DNA of 64,000 nt, from assembly GCA_964646205.1 (NCBI GenBank), contig CAZYAZ010000018.1, positions 10,822-74,821 of the forward strand, read 5' to 3'. The translations under genes and the position numbers were made by a program. Position 1 is the stretch's first letter; each line of letters begins with the position of its first letter. The DNA comes from UBA8437 sp964646205. Lineage in GTDB: Bacteria; Planctomycetota; Planctomycetia; Planctomycetales; Planctomycetaceae. Positions 38,948 to 46,899 of the stretch are shown here, piece by piece. The notes under the pieces are model-generated. The model saw nothing but the letters and a program-made list of their open reading frames with translations. It was not told the DNA's origin and made no database searches.

Positions 38948-39295
38948 GGTGTTTTCCACTCGAAAAACCAGAGGACAACTCCCGCGTGCAGTCCAACAAT
39001 CCGGTCACAGCAATTCCGCATTGCCCAAGGCCAGGCTGGCCAGCGAACCGGCCACCAGAAAGCGGCGTCGAGTCCACCTTCGATTGCGCCGCACCGGCCG
39101 CTCCCACAACCCGATTCACTCCCCCCAAGATTGTTCACGAGATCAACTCGTAATGGCGGAGCCTCTGGACCATGGTATCATCGGCAACCAAACCCTCCTA
39201 TTCGGTTTTTCCGATTCAGGGGAATCGCCCCAGCCACGTCCTCTTCCACCGCCATGGCCACTCGACACCGATCCTCACTCACGGACGTCCGATTG
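38948..39295. promoter_or_regulatory. Divergent region upstream of HMA candidate and second LRR gene
   Basis: Apart from the short Tat-like frame above, nothing else gene-like was seen. The segment from about 39110 to 39295 must hold the promoter of the second LRR lipoprotein on the plus strand and probably that of the reverse-strand HMA gene. No promoter motif could be assigned with confidence. Confidence 0.35.
39005..39094 (-). CDS. Short ORF with twin-arginine-like leader (uncertain)
   Basis: A GTG after GGGAG opens a 29-codon frame with an Arg-rich leader containing TRRRFLVAGSLASLALGNAE, a good twin-arginine signal. It ends at a UGA (39007-39005) and is in the same frame as the HMA lipoprotein 57 bases downstream; the frame between them is also open and reads PDC directly after the UGA. 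It may be a tiny Tat peptide, a remnant, or the 5' part of another recoded product. An in-frame TTG at 39109 is an alternative start. Confidence 0.35.
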   Translation of the reverse strand: MRRNRRWTRRRFLVAGSLASLALGNAELL

Positions 39296-40033
39296 ATGAA
39301 CTGGCATAGCTTCACGGTTTTGATTGTGCTGCTGATCAATCTGGGACTTCTCGGATGTGGCAGCGGCCAGCAAAACGCCGTCAACACATTCCAGTCGCTC
39401 AATGCCGGCGTGGTTCTCGATGAAAAGGGAGCGGTCACCGAGTTGAGTTTATTCAACACCCAGACCACCGATGCCGACATGGTCCATGCCAGGCATCTCT
39501 CCGAACTGACCACACTCTATGTGGGTGGTGAGATCGGTGACGAGGGCCTGTCCCACATCAAGGGGCTGACCAAACTGAAGGTCATCGACTGCACCTTCAA
39601 CACGAAAATCACCGACATCGGGGTGGCTCACATGGAAGGGCTGGTCCAGTTGGAAGGCCTTTCACTGGCTGACACTCAAGTGACCGACATCGGCCTTTCG
39701 TACCTGAAGAAAATGAAGTCTCTCCAGGGCCTGACCCTCGCCGACACGAAGATCACCGACATCGGCCTGTCTCACATCAAGGATCTGGTGAAAATTGAAC
39801 GCCTGGGACTTTCGAGCACAAAAATCACCGACAACGGACTGGCTCATCTCAGCAAGCTCACCAATCTGACTGGACTCACCGTCGCCACGACCAACATCAC
39901 TGACGAGGGGTTGAAGCACCTGGAGCCGCTGAAAAATCTGCAGGTTCTCGACGTGTCCAAGACGAAGGTGACCGAGGAGGGAGTGGCTTACCTGAAGAAG
40001 ACATTTCCTGGTTGCCGAATCAACTTTCGCTGA
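39296..40033 (+). CDS. Leucine-rich-repeat lipoprotein (short)
   Basis: A 245-residue lipoprotein whose signal (SFTVLIVLLINLGLLGCGSG) has the lipobox LLGC. The mature part has about eight leucine-rich repeats with near-identical cores, such as LVQLEGLSLADTQVTDIGLS, MKSLQGLTLADTKITDIGLS and LVKIERLGLSSTKITDNGLA, then a capping KTFPGCRINFR. It is related to the 390-residue protein at 37387 but has more uniform repeats. The frame is open far upstream, but only the ATG at 39296 gives a lipoprotein signal; an ATG at 39254 is possible. Confidence 0.85.
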   Translation: MNWHSFTVLIVLLINLGLLGCGSGQQNAVNTFQSLNAGVVLDEKGAVTELSLFNTQTTDADMVHARHLSELTTLYVGGEIGDEGLSHIKGLTKLKVIDCTFNTKITDIGVAHMEGLVQLEGLSLADTQVTDIGLSYLKKMKSLQGLTLADTKITDIGLSHIKDLVKIERLGLSSTKITDNGLAHLSKLTNLTGLTVATTNITDEGLKHLEPLKNLQVLDVSKTKVTEEGVAYLKKTFPGCRINFR

Positions 40034-40051
40034 GACGCCGCGGCAACCGAT

Positions 40052-40064
40052 GGGCGTTTCGCCC
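40052..40064. terminator. Short GC hairpin between convergent genes
   Basis: GGGCG and CGCCC pair perfectly around TTT in the 60-base gap between the LRR gene and the reverse-strand membrane protein gene. It could stop transcription from either side; no T-tract is present. Confidence 0.3.
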
Positions 40065-40093
40065 CGCGTCCCGGACGTCTGCGGGACCGGCGA

Positions 40094-40993
40094 TCAACCT
40101 CGCTCGAGCCGTTCCCGGAGCGCCGTGAAACACCCGAACCCATCTTCAAAGACGGATTTGAATTCGGCCGGTTCAACAAGTTTCTTGGGGCGGTAGACGA
40201 TAAACGAACCGGACCGGGTCTCGAATGACCAACCCGAACGCGCGGCAAAAAAGTCCAGCAACGCGCTGTCAAAGAATTCGCGGGTCTGTTCGGCCATGTC
40301 GGATTGCAGTACGAATTGTTGTGAGAACGCCAGGTGTTCTTCGAAATCGATATCCTGCAACCCCAGCATCTGACCGACCCGGTCAAACATCCGCTCGGGT
40401 CGCATGCGGAACTCGGGCAGGTTCAACAAGGCCGATTGCATCGCCACAACCGTCTGCCGAAGGACACGTCGATTTTTGCCGTAACCTGTGATGTAGCGGT
40501 AGTCGAAGATCCGCAACTCCACCTCGTCGGTTCCACCAACGCAGACGTTGGTCAACTGGCCCTTGCGACCCTTGTTCAACAGCGGAAACTGTCCCAGTTG
40601 CACCTTCAGGGACTCTTCTCCCTCCGGAGAAAACTCGAGATTCAATTCGGCAGCCACGCCCGAAAGTGTCTCGGTCCGTTTTTTTGCGTTCGCTCGACGC
40701 ACCAGGAAGATGATCAGCAGAATAATCGGGATAACAATCCAGCTGCCGCAACAAAACAAAAGGCCAATCAAGTCCTCCCGGTTGTTCTCATCGCCGCCCC
40801 CCCTCTTGTCGTCCGGCTGGCGAGCCTCATCGCCAGCCTCTTCTGGTGCCTCACCACTCTCCTCACCGGCTCCACCGGCTTCACTGGCGGTGGCCGCCGG
40901 AACAGCCTCCGCAGCGTCAACCGGTTCGGAGACGTCCTGCGCGCAGACAAGAGCGGGGAATGCCAACAGTATCAACCAGGTCAGCCGTTTCAC
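40094..40993 (-). CDS. Membrane-anchored protein of unknown function
   Basis: A 299-residue protein with a signal peptide (KRLTWLILLAFPALVCAQD), an acidic Ala/Glu/Gly-rich linker (about 20-70), one membrane segment near 77-98 (LLFCCGSWIVIPIILLIIFL) followed by a basic stop-transfer RRANAKKR, and a cytoplasmic mixed alpha/beta domain to the end. The latter, with LNLEFSPEGEESL, ELRIFDYRYITGYGKNRR and FETRSGSFIVYRPKK, resembles uncharacterised planctomycete proteins that also follow a single membrane helix; I cannot name a family. The GTG at 40993 follows GGAG at ideal spacing. It is 31 bases downstream of the sulfatase gene on the same strand. Confidence 0.75.
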   Translation of the reverse strand: MKRLTWLILLAFPALVCAQDVSEPVDAAEAVPAATASEAGGAGEESGEAPEEAGDEARQPDDKRGGGDENNREDLIGLLFCCGSWIVIPIILLIIFLVRRANAKKRTETLSGVAAELNLEFSPEGEESLKVQLGQFPLLNKGRKGQLTNVCVGGTDEVELRIFDYRYITGYGKNRRVLRQTVVAMQSALLNLPEFRMRPERMFDRVGQMLGLQDIDFEEHLAFSQQFVLQSDMAEQTREFFDSALLDFFAARSGWSFETRSGSFIVYRPKKLVEPAEFKSVFEDGFGCFTALRERLERG

Positions 40994-41024
40994 GATATTC
41001 TCCAGCACAAACAGCAAGCGGGAT

Positions 41025-42623
41025 TCAGTTGCGATCCACGCGGTATTTCTTCTGCCACTCGGCCGGCATCACACTGACGTCCGAGTTGTCCCGATAACGA
41101 GTCCGCAGATTCTCCAGTCCTCGCTTCAATTCGGCAATCGTATCGGCGTACTTTGGCTTGCCGTAGAGATTCTTTAACTCGTCGGGATCTTTCTTCAGGT
41201 CATACAATTCCCACTCGCCGAACTGGTAAAAGCGGATCAACTTGTAGCGAGACGTCCGGATCCCGTAGTGCTTGGCCACCATGTGGTAACTCGGAAATTC
41301 GAAGTAGTGGTAGTACAGCGAGTCCCGCCACCGGGGTGACTCGCCCTTGAGCAACGGCACCAGCGAACGCCCCTGCATGTCGTCGGGCACCTGGACACCG
41401 GCGACGTCCAGGAACGTTTCAGCATAGTCGAGGTTCTGGACCAGGTCGGTGTTGACCGACCCCGGCCTGGTGACTCCCGGCCAGCGAACAATCAGCGGCA
41501 TCTTCATCGACTCGTCGTACATCCACCGCTTGTCATACCACCCGTGATCTCCGAGATAGAAACCCTGATCGGAGGAATAAATCACTATGGTGTTCTTCTC
41601 GAGCCCCGACGATTTCAGATACTCCATGAGTCGACCGACGCTCTCGTCAACTCCCTTGATACACCTCAGGTAGTTGCGGATGTACCGCTGGTACTTCCAG
41701 CGAACGAATTTCTTGCCAGTCAGCCCGTCGCGAACCAGTTTCGCGTTTTGATCGGCGAACCCCGCTTTCCACGCGGCCAGTTGTGCGGGCGTCATCTTCA
41801 TCAGGTTCCGGAAACCCGACTTGTCGACCGACCGGCCTTTGTTGGGATCCCAGCCATTGACCGGTGGCCCGAAAAGGTCATAGACGATGTTCAGGTGCCC
41901 ATCCACCTCCATCTCCTGGTGCCGTGCCGGGCTGGCATTGTCCTTCCAGCGGTCAAACAACGTGGGGGGCTCGGGGATCTTGATGTCGTTGTACAGCGAG
42001 AGGTGCCGTAGCGCCGGCATCCAGGTGCGATGCGGCGCCTTGTGCTGACACATCAGCATGAAAGGCTTGCCCGAGTCTTTCCGGTTCTTGAGCCAGTCGA
42101 GTGCCATGTCGGTGACAAGATCGGTGCAGTGACCGTCAATCCGTTTCCGCCCCTCGACGGTCTTGAAGTCGGGATTGTAGTACTGGCCCTGGCCCGGAAG
42201 GATCTGCCAATGGTCAAACCCCTGCGGATCCGACGAGAGGTGCCACTTGCCAATCATCGCCGTCTGGTAGCCGACCTGCTGCAGCAACTTGGGAAATGTC
42301 TGCTGCGAGCCGTTGAACTTGTTGCCGTTCCGCATGAAGCCATTCAGGTGGCTGTGCTTGCCGGTCAGGATCACGGCCCGGCTGGGACCACAGATCGAGT
42401 TCGTACAGAAGCTGTTCTGAAACAGCATTCCCTGGCGAGCCAACCGGTCAATATTGGGAGTCGGATTGACCGACTTCAGCCAACCGCCGTAAGCGCCGAT
42501 TGCGTGGGGAGCGTGGTCGTCGCTGAAAATGAACAACACGTTGGGGCGTTCGGCCGACAGGGCCGGTCCAACCGTGATGACCAACAACACCAACACCCGC
42601 AACAGGCAAGAACGAATCAACAT
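41025..42623 (-). CDS. Exported sulfatase (formylglycine type)
   Basis: A 532-residue sulfatase. The signal peptide (LIRSCLLRVLVLLVITVGPA) is followed by the metal-binding FSDDHAPHAIGAYG (33-46) and the active-site CGPSR at 78-82, where Cys78 would become formylglycine. GKWHL, the DQGFYLGDHGWYDKR segment near 355 and the C-terminal ELYDLKKDPDELKNL are standard. It is about 50 residues longer than the copy at 35776 and not its close paralogue. The extra length and the DHGWYDKRWMYDESMKMPL segment are typical of sulfatases acting on larger polysaccharides, which is inference. An in-frame TTG at 42629 is a minor alternative start. Confidence 0.92.
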   Translation of the reverse strand: MLIRSCLLRVLVLLVITVGPALSAERPNVLFIFSDDHAPHAIGAYGGWLKSVNPTPNIDRLARQGMLFQNSFCTNSICGPSRAVILTGKHSHLNGFMRNGNKFNGSQQTFPKLLQQVGYQTAMIGKWHLSSDPQGFDHWQILPGQGQYYNPDFKTVEGRKRIDGHCTDLVTDMALDWLKNRKDSGKPFMLMCQHKAPHRTWMPALRHLSLYNDIKIPEPPTLFDRWKDNASPARHQEMEVDGHLNIVYDLFGPPVNGWDPNKGRSVDKSGFRNLMKMTPAQLAAWKAGFADQNAKLVRDGLTGKKFVRWKYQRYIRNYLRCIKGVDESVGRLMEYLKSSGLEKNTIVIYSSDQGFYLGDHGWYDKRWMYDESMKMPLIVRWPGVTRPGSVNTDLVQNLDYAETFLDVAGVQVPDDMQGRSLVPLLKGESPRWRDSLYYHYFEFPSYHMVAKHYGIRTSRYKLIRFYQFGEWELYDLKKDPDELKNLYGKPKYADTIAELKRGLENLRTRYRDNSDVSVMPAEWQKKYRVDRN

Positions 42624-42691
42624 GAACAAACAACTCCCCGCAAAATCACGCCATCATCAGTGGTCTTGAACAATCGAAAAACAACCCGGGA

Positions 42692-43519
42692 CTATTCCCA
42701 CTCGTTGATCTGTGTCCCGGCACCGGGTCCGGTCTCGGAGATGCCGCCATCCAGTTGATAACCCCCCACATCCGAATTGGGACCTGCCTGAAATTCACCT
42801 TCAGCGGTGGCGAAATCCGGTCCGGGAAAAATGCGTCGATACAGCAACGCCTGTGTGAATAACGAGACCGGAATCACCAGCAGGATCGGCAAATAACACA
42901 GCAGCACGGCCAACATCGAGACGAGCGTATTGAGCACCGTCAATCTGAACACGTTCCCGAAGTTGGCCCAGGCAGCACGAACACTGAGCTTGACCGCTTC
43001 CCACCCCGAGAGGTTGTAGTCGACGATCAGTGGATAGGAGAACACGAACAACATCGACACAAACACCATCGCCAGGATCGCGAACAGGTACCCAACGAGG
43101 AGCACCAAAATCAACGCACCACCGGCCGCTTCTCCACCGTTTTCGGCTGCTGCTGCCGAAGCGATGATTCCGATGAAAAACAGGATCCCAACCGGGATCG
43201 CGATCACCAGGGACAGTCCCACCATGACCAGCGTGGCAACCAGGCTGTCGATAAAAAAGTCGAACCCCTTGAAGAGCATTGCGAAAGTCGGACTCTCGTT
43301 GTCCATCATCGCAAAGAAGCAGATAAATATCCCACACATCATCGGCCCCATCAGCACCGCCATCGGTGCGGCGCCACCCACGATCATGCCAACCACGCAA
43401 ATCCCCAGCGTGATCCAGAAGTACTGCGGCCAGAGGATGCCCCACGCCTGCCCCCACAACTGGCGAGAACTGACCCGGTCAGTACGAAAACCGATCTCGC
43501 TTCCCTCTCCGCGACTCAT
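42692..43519 (-). CDS. Polytopic membrane protein of unknown function
   Basis: A 275-residue integral membrane protein with about six hydrophobic segments, including YFWITLGICVVGMIVGGAAP, SLVATLVMVGLSLVIAIPVG, GALILVLLVGYLFAILAMVF and LTVLNTLVSMLAVLLCYLPI. The mix of Gly-rich loops and a YNLSGWEAVKLSVRAAWAN element before the last helices resembles DUF4013/YciC-like membrane proteins of unknown role. The C-terminal 45 residues are soluble and Gly/Asp-rich. ATG at 43519 follows GAGG. It may be co-transcribed with the sulfatase 68 bases downstream. Confidence 0.75.
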   Translation of the reverse strand: MSRGEGSEIGFRTDRVSSRQLWGQAWGILWPQYFWITLGICVVGMIVGGAAPMAVLMGPMMCGIFICFFAMMDNESPTFAMLFKGFDFFIDSLVATLVMVGLSLVIAIPVGILFFIGIIASAAAAENGGEAAGGALILVLLVGYLFAILAMVFVSMLFVFSYPLIVDYNLSGWEAVKLSVRAAWANFGNVFRLTVLNTLVSMLAVLLCYLPILLVIPVSLFTQALLYRRIFPGPDFATAEGEFQAGPNSDVGGYQLDGGISETGPGAGTQINEWE

Positions 43520-43635
43520 CACGAGACCTCACTGTGTTTTTTTCGATCCCCGAATCGTCAAATCGGGATAACTTCCTCGCCACACGGAACAACACGATTC
43601 TACCACGCCATCCACCGAGACCAAGCACGGACCGG

Positions 43636-45072
43636 TCAACGACCACGCGGCCTGGAATTTCGTGCCAGCAATCCGGCGATCGCCTTGAGCAACCGACCCT
43701 CACATGGACCGGCCAGGGCCCAGGTCTGCTCGTATCCCCCCTGGTCGGTGAAGATCCTGTCCCCACCGATATAACTCATCCCGCAGTCCCCGAATCCGGC
43801 AACAGCGACAAAGGACCCCGGGGCCATTTTTTGAGCCGCCAACTGATATTCGACAAACGGTTCACCCGGCAGATGCACGATCTGTACCGGCCCGATCGCC
43901 AGTCGGTACAGCAACACGCTGTCTCCATCGTCGACTCGTTGATTCCACGCCAGGGTGATGGCCGCTTTGAGCTTCTGCGAGTCACTGGACTTGGGATTGG
44001 CCAACACGTTTCGGCAATACTCGCTGGAAAAAGTCGGTTCACGACGTCTGCCAAAACGCACCGGCACGCTTTTCCAATCAAAGCCATCAACCTGGTGACT
44101 TTTGACCCGCTTCACCGACTGACGCATCCCCCGATCGAGTCGTTGGACCAACCGGTCCCGCGCCGCTGCTGTTCCGTCGTTGTACTTGCCAAAGGCCACG
44201 TCACCCCCGCACCCGGTGAAATAGACCTGAAACACCCCGGTCTCTTTCTGCAACCGCTCACGGACGATCCCCGGAACGTCGTAGGTCAGACGGCGATCCC
44301 CGTAGAAGCTCTGTGGGTGAGTCGCGTAGTAATGCAATTGCACGACGGCCTGCTCGCCATCGGACAACGTGACCGTCTTGAGCCACGGATCGATTCGCCC
44401 CTCCGGCAGCGCCCGCAGTGCCGGATCCTTGGTACTGCTCATCCGGGCGGTGATCGCCCCATCCTTCTGCAACAACCGTCGACTGGAAGCCATCCGCTCA
44501 ATCCGGGCCTGGCTGGTCCCGACATGCGTCACCCGCCGAGACCCTGGCACGGCCGACCGGACAGCGCGGGCGATCCGATCGGCCACAGACTTGAGATAAG
44601 CCGCCGTGGCAATCCGTCTCGGACTGTCGACGGGCAGCATCAGCACCTGGGCATTGGGATCCAGCGCAGGAGCGGTGTGCTGGTGCAGGCAATGCAGGCT
44701 GACTCGAGACGGAACTGTCCCGGCCGCCTCGGCGATCCGGGCCTGCAGCAGGGAAAACGCATCGTTATGGAATTCCATCCAGTCAATCGCGCACAGGACC
44801 ACCGGCTGTCCCGAGCCACGAAGCACGATGCCCTTGGCCAGTAGCGGATGTTCCCTGGTGCGGGCTGCGGAAATGAATCCCAGTCCCACCGGTTGGTTCA
44901 ACGGCGGCGAGACATCGACGACAAAAGTGGCGACGACCAACGAGGGCCTCGCGACACCGGTCTTCTCGGCCGCGCGAAGGGTGGCCACACGCCACGGAGT
45001 TGCCCCACCGACACCCAGCAGCGCGGCGATCAAAAACAGGCACCAATTCCTGGAAGAACAAGGCCCACGCAT
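43636..45072 (-). CDS. Neutral/alkaline ceramidase-like exported hydrolase
   Basis: A 478-residue secreted protein related to the N-terminal domain of neutral ceramidases. After the signal peptide (about 1-35) it has VDVSPPLNQPVGLGF, LLAKGIVLRGSGQPVVLCAIDW and the zinc-site segment LHCLHQHTAPALDP, followed by HYYATHPQSFYGD, another characteristic His cluster, and FTGCGGDVAFGKYND. These are typical of the planctomycete subgroup; ceramide itself is unlikely to be the substrate. A related gene is at 50119. The start ATG at 45072 follows GGAGG. It is divergent from the esterase at 45194. Confidence 0.82.
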   Translation of the reverse strand: MRGPCSSRNWCLFLIAALLGVGGATPWRVATLRAAEKTGVARPSLVVATFVVDVSPPLNQPVGLGFISAARTREHPLLAKGIVLRGSGQPVVLCAIDWMEFHNDAFSLLQARIAEAAGTVPSRVSLHCLHQHTAPALDPNAQVLMLPVDSPRRIATAAYLKSVADRIARAVRSAVPGSRRVTHVGTSQARIERMASSRRLLQKDGAITARMSSTKDPALRALPEGRIDPWLKTVTLSDGEQAVVQLHYYATHPQSFYGDRRLTYDVPGIVRERLQKETGVFQVYFTGCGGDVAFGKYNDGTAAARDRLVQRLDRGMRQSVKRVKSHQVDGFDWKSVPVRFGRRREPTFSSEYCRNVLANPKSSDSQKLKAAITLAWNQRVDDGDSVLLYRLAIGPVQIVHLPGEPFVEYQLAAQKMAPGSFVAVAGFGDCGMSYIGGDRIFTDQGGYEQTWALAGPCEGRLLKAIAGLLARNSRPRGR

Positions 45073-45193
45073 CAATCCCCCTCCCTCTCACGTCGACACG
45101 ACCACTGGACAGCCTCTTGCACAGACGGATGATAGAGAACATCCCGGCCCAATGCTCATCATCGCTGGCCGCTTCTCTTTGCCTGATGCAACG

Positions 45194-46180
45194 ATGGTCT
45201 CAACAACTCCGCAATCACGATCTCTCGCACATCCCCCCCGACTCTTGATCGCCCTGGTGACCATGTCCACGCTCTCCCACTCTACTGTCGCCGGGGCACC
45301 ACCAGACATTTCGTCTGTCCCTCCGGATCTCACGCTTCCCCAACTGTCGGCCGGCCCCGCCGGTCCCGGCAAGCGAATCAAGGAAGTGCTATCCGGATAC
45401 GAGAAAACCGATCTCTACCACGTCACCTGGCTCCCAACCGACTGGAAACGAGACGGGCAACACCCGGTGATCATCGAACTGGCCGGCAACGGCCCCTACC
45501 GCAACGGGTTTGGCGATGTCAGCACCGGATACCCCGAGGGGAGCAAGCTGGGCTACGGAATCTCGGGTGGTCAGCAGTTCATCTGGATCTGCCTGCCATT
45601 TGTCAACGACACCGGCACCGGGATCGCAACCAGTTGGTGGGGCAAGCGACCCGGGTACGACCCACAACCGACCCTTCGCTACATCAAGCAGGCCGTTCCC
45701 GAATTGTGTCGACGCCACGGCGGCGATCCCGGTCGGGTCATACTCGTCGGTTTTTCCCGCGGAGCCATCGCCTGCAACTACATCGGACTCTACGACGAGG
45801 ACATCGCCAAGCTGTGGACGGCCATGATTCCCTACAGCCACTATGACGGTGTCTTCGAGAGATGGGGGTACCCCGGAGCCGACCGTCAATCCGCCCTGGT
45901 CCGGCTGAAACGTCTCGGACATCGGCCACAGTTCATCTGCCAGGAGGTCTCGAAGAATCCGGCCACGAGCCTGGACGCGACACGACAATATCTTGGCAAT
46001 GCTGATGTCGACGGGAAGTTCACGTTCCAGTCAACCGGTTTCCGAAACCACAATGACAGTTGGCCACTGAGACCCTCGGTGGCTCGAAAGGCTCTGCGGC
46101 AATGGCTCCGCCGTGTCGTGCGCCTCCCCGGTCCGGGCAAGAGCCTCGACAGCGTACCACCGTTGGATTCCCAACCATGA
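45194..46180 (+). CDS. Exported alpha/beta hydrolase (esterase-like)
   Basis: A 328-residue secreted alpha/beta hydrolase. Signal peptide PPRLLIALVTMSTLSHSTVA precedes the fold: LPTDWKRDGQHPVIIELAGN carries the first strand, FIWICLPFVNDTG the next, and GFSRGAIACNY supplies the nucleophile serine in GxSxG. Possible acid and base residues lie in YSHYDGVF and in the C-terminal HNDSWPLRP. The sequence is closest in style to planctomycete esterase/polyhydroxybutyrate-depolymerase-like proteins. The start is uncertain: ATGs at 45152 and 45194 are both in frame and neither has a good Shine-Dalgarno. Its stop overlaps the start of the next gene (ATGA). Confidence 0.78.
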   Translation: MVSTTPQSRSLAHPPRLLIALVTMSTLSHSTVAGAPPDISSVPPDLTLPQLSAGPAGPGKRIKEVLSGYEKTDLYHVTWLPTDWKRDGQHPVIIELAGNGPYRNGFGDVSTGYPEGSKLGYGISGGQQFIWICLPFVNDTGTGIATSWWGKRPGYDPQPTLRYIKQAVPELCRRHGGDPGRVILVGFSRGAIACNYIGLYDEDIAKLWTAMIPYSHYDGVFERWGYPGADRQSALVRLKRLGHRPQFICQEVSKNPATSLDATRQYLGNADVDGKFTFQSTGFRNHNDSWPLRPSVARKALRQWLRRVVRLPGPGKSLDSVPPLDSQP

Positions 46181-46887
46181 ACACGCTCAAGCAGGTGATG
46201 GCCCGACTCAAGACACTCGGCAGCGAACAGACCCGCCGCACGTTCCTCCGGCACGGTGCCCCCGACAACATGTTCGGCGTCAAGGTGGCCGACTTGAAGA
46301 CGATCGTCAAACAGATCAAGGGCCAACAGGAACTCGCCCTGGAACTCTACGAAACAGGCAACGCGGACGCTCGATACCTGGCCGGCCTGGTGGCCGACGG
46401 TTCACTGATGACCAGAAAACAACTCGAGTCCTGGTGTCGGAATTCCGACTGGCAGATGATCAGCGAGTACACGATCCCCTGGGTCACCAGCGAGAGTCGC
46501 CACGCCCGCGACCTGGCGATGAAGTGGATCACATCCAAAAAAGAATCGATTGCCTCCAGTGGCTGGAGCACCTACTCGGCAATCGCATCGGTCCGCGACG
46601 ACAGCGACCTGGAACTCCCGGAAATCCGGTCCCTGCTCAAACGCGTCGTCGCCGAGATCGACGACGCCCAGAACCGGGTGCGTTACTCGATGAATGGTTT
46701 TGTGATGTCCGTGGGACTCTATGTCGAACCTTGCCTGAAAGCGGCCAGGGCCACGGCCAGGAAGATTGGCAAGGTCACAGTCCACGTTGGTGACACCTCC
46801 TGCAAGGTGCCGCTGGCGACCGAGTACATTGACAAGGCCGAGACTGCCGGTCGGCTGGGAAAAAAACGCAAGACGGCCAAGTGCTGA
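46177..46887 (+). CDS. DNA alkylation repair protein (AlkD-like HEAT fold)
   Basis: A 236-residue cytoplasmic protein of the PF08713/COG4912 family, HEAT-repeat glycosylases that remove N3- and N7-alkylated purines. Helical repeats run through the protein: FGVKVADLKTIVKQIKGQQE, LALELYETGNADARYLAGLV, SWCRNSDWQMISEYTIPWV and ARDLAMKWITSKKESIASSG WSTY. The family motif of an aromatic and acidic pair in the groove (here DWQM and ESWCR) is present. The final 30 residues are basic (GRLGKKRKTAK), suited to DNA binding. The ATG overlaps the esterase stop codon as ATGA although the two functions seem unrelated. Confidence 0.85.
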   Translation: MNTLKQVMARLKTLGSEQTRRTFLRHGAPDNMFGVKVADLKTIVKQIKGQQELALELYETGNADARYLAGLVADGSLMTRKQLESWCRNSDWQMISEYTIPWVTSESRHARDLAMKWITSKKESIASSGWSTYSAIASVRDDSDLELPEIRSLLKRVVAEIDDAQNRVRYSMNGFVMSVGLYVEPCLKAARATARKIGKVTVHVGDTSCKVPLATEYIDKAETAGRLGKKRKTAKC

Positions 46888-46899
46888 AGCAGCCACACA

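Noticed and set aside
38336..39295. Long plus-strand frame leading into the second LRR gene
   Set aside because: Its translation before 39296 is Arg/Ser/Pro-rich and structureless; it overlaps the first LRR gene and is antisense to the HMA candidate. The lipoprotein signal at 39296 marks the true start.
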